Shown one piece after another: positions 31,403 through 32,637 of a stretch of DNA of 32,637 bases. Below the pieces are notes generated by a model. The model saw only the letters and a list, made by a program, of their open reading frames with translations, was not told where the DNA came from and did no database searches. The position numbers were made by a program, and so were the translations under genes. Origin of the DNA: a virus; IMG/VR virus record IMGVR_UViG_3300017751_000102, positions 1 through 32,637 of that record, one strand, 5' to 3'. The first letter of the stretch is position 1; every line of letters starts with the position of its first letter.

Positions 31403-32637
31403 ATGGGAACCATTACCCTTACAGGTCCGGATGGAAACGAACTAGACTTCGAGATCGAAGGTACGTTTCCTACACAGGACGAATTAGCGCGCTTCAATAC
31501 TGTGCTTGGTAATACACCTAAAGAAGATCCTGGGCCAGAGCCAGAGGCTATGTCCACGGCACCTTCACTGCCTGAACCATCTGTAGACAGCGCATCTTCT
31601 TTTCTTCTACCCGACGCGGTGCCAGACGACACCACACCGTCTCAGACTGCACCCGATATCAAACTACGCGCGGGTGGAAATGTAATAGAAGACCGCCCTG
31701 TAATTACAGAGCCTGAAAAGAAACCCTTTACGGGGACACGTTCCGCGGCAGAGGAAATTCTACCTACCGGTCCAGAGATCGACTACTCAGCGTCCATAAA
31801 CCGAATGGGATCAAATGATTCAGAGGTGGACGACGATACATCTTCCGCGGCTGTGTCCGCAGAACAACCTGCGCCTGAGTTTACTGAGCCAGATAAACTA
31901 CCGTCGTTTGAACCGTCCGAAGACAATCCTGTTATAGATACAAAACCGTCAGAACCTGTGCCTGAATTACCGGACCCGTCTTGGGATATGTATAATATCG
32001 CAGACGACCTTGGATCAAACCAACAAGAGCGTTTTGAGATTGCTCAAGAAATTTACCAGCAATATGAGAACCACCCGAGTTCAGAGAAGAATGCCATTGG
32101 CGAGTTAAGTTATAACGGTATCCGAGTAAACCGGCCAACCCCTACGGGTTTTACTGGTGTGGGTGTTGGTTTAAGTACCAAAATAACTAATGCCGCTAGT
32201 GACGGCGTCCGAAACTTCGGAATAACCGTGGCATTGCTGGCGGATATTGCGCGCGACAAGTGGTCGGACGAGGGACTAGACCCCGACGAAAGTTGGTCTT
32301 TGTGGCTCAGTGAAAATACGATGAAGTCAGACGCCGGAGATAAGTGGTATAACGCGCTTCTTAAAGGTGGTGTAGAACTAGGTGTAGGCTTTGGTACGGG
32401 TAAGGTTCTTGAAAAGACCGCAAGATATGGGGCTGGCAAGACCGCTGTAGGTCGTGCATTTTCTACTACGTCTAACGCAGTGCAAAGCGGGTTCGCTTCA
32501 ATTGCACCGGCGACGGCTAGAAACCTATCTACACTTAGCAAATTTGTTCGTGGTGAAGCCTACATGGCAGCGGGCTTAGATGCGGAATCAGGTACTCTGG
32601 TAACAGGTGATGGCCGCGCATTCGATTGGTTGCAGGG
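31403..32637 (+). CDS. Large Pro/acid-rich virion protein, 3' end beyond window (at least 411 aa)
   Basis: AGGAG (31390-31394) lies 8 bases before ATG 31403, and the frame stays open to the last base, so the stop is beyond the window. Residues 1-30 (MGTITLTGPDGNELDFEIEG) form a small beta domain. Residues 40-195 are Pro/Glu/Ser-rich and probably disordered. From about 195 the protein is folded (WDMYNIADDLGSNQQERFEI, then FTGVGVGLSTKITN and a Gly-rich GGVELGVGFGTGKVLEK). The Gly/Ala-rich hydrophobic stretches suit a large internal protein ejected through the envelope, as T7 gp16-like proteins do. Identity is inferred from size and position. Confidence 0.75.
   Translation, partial: MGTITLTGPDGNELDFEIEGTFPTQDELARFNTVLGNTPKEDPGPEPEAMSTAPSLPEPSVDSASSFLLPDAVPDDTTPSQTAPDIKLRAGGNVIEDRPVITEPEKKPFTGTRSAAEEILPTGPEIDYSASINRMGSNDSEVDDDTSSAAVSAEQPAPEFTEPDKLPSFEPSEDNPVIDTKPSEPVPELPDPSWDMYNIADDLGSNQQERFEIAQEIYQQYENHPSSEKNAIGELSYNGIRVNRPTPTGFTGVGVGLSTKITNAASDGVRNFGITVALLADIARDKWSDEGLDPDESWSLWLSENTMKSDAGDKWYNALLKGGVELGVGFGTGKVLEKTARYGAGKTAVGRAFSTTSNAVQSGFASIAPATARNLSTLSKFVRGEAYMAAGLDAESGTLVTGDGRAFDWLQ

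Overview
The window is most of the structural arm of a tailed double-stranded DNA phage (Caudoviricetes) whose layout is podovirus-like. All genes I can support are on the + strand and tightly packed, with many TAATG or ATGA stop/start overlaps. The order is small terminase, large terminase, portal, scaffold, major capsid protein, head-tail adaptor, nozzle-like tail hub, tail fibres, lysis genes and large virion or ejection proteins. It resembles marine podoviruses of alphaproteobacteria (HMO-2011-like in my recollection), but that is a judgement by eye. The host hint is a phage-borne DUF1127 gene, a family typical of Alphaproteobacteria, together with sigma70-type promoters.

Region 1 (1-1426): the 3' end of an unidentified gene, a terminator, three small hypothetical genes (266-1376) and a second terminator. 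Two of these genes share an identical 28-bp translation-initiation region. Region 2 (1427-2118): the longest gene-free stretch, holding a pyrimidine-rich tract and a canonical G-quadruplex motif. Region 3 (2119-5086): promoters and small accessory genes, namely an acidic protein, a PD-(D/E)XK nuclease, lysine-rich mini-proteins, an aspartyl/asparaginyl beta-hydroxylase, DUF1127 and a Cys/His/Trp signature protein.

Region 4 (5087-17036): two small membrane proteins, TerS, TerL with an extra N-terminal DNA-binding-like region, portal, a second 2-oxoglutarate oxygenase, a SleB-type wall hydrolase fused to a virion domain, scaffold, then a 324-bp non-coding segment with a promoter and several hairpins ahead of the capsid gene, a terminator, adaptor and nozzle-like protein. 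Region 5 (17037-22882): host-recognition module with a Gly-repeat fibre, a protein with a complete type-1 copper ligand set, three tandem diverged paralogues (297, 308 and 308 aa) and a tail assembly chaperone. Region 6 (22910-25952): a sigma70 promoter, a HlyC-like lysine acyltransferase, a Gln/Gly-rich virion-like protein, a GH24 lysozyme with a C-terminal membrane helix and an overlapping Rz/Rz1 spanin pair. Region 7 (25945-32637): a protein ending in an S74 self-cleaving chaperone, two small genes, a 938-residue protein with an M15 peptidase-like domain, and a large gene cut by the window end.

Replication genes, integrase and RNA polymerase are not seen, and no tRNA or CRISPR array was recognised. 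The most unusual items are the HlyC-like acyltransferase with its own promoter, the copper-site tail protein, the tandem receptor-binding-like paralogues, the structured capsid leader with a 13-bp inverted repeat around its promoter, and the phage DUF1127 protein.
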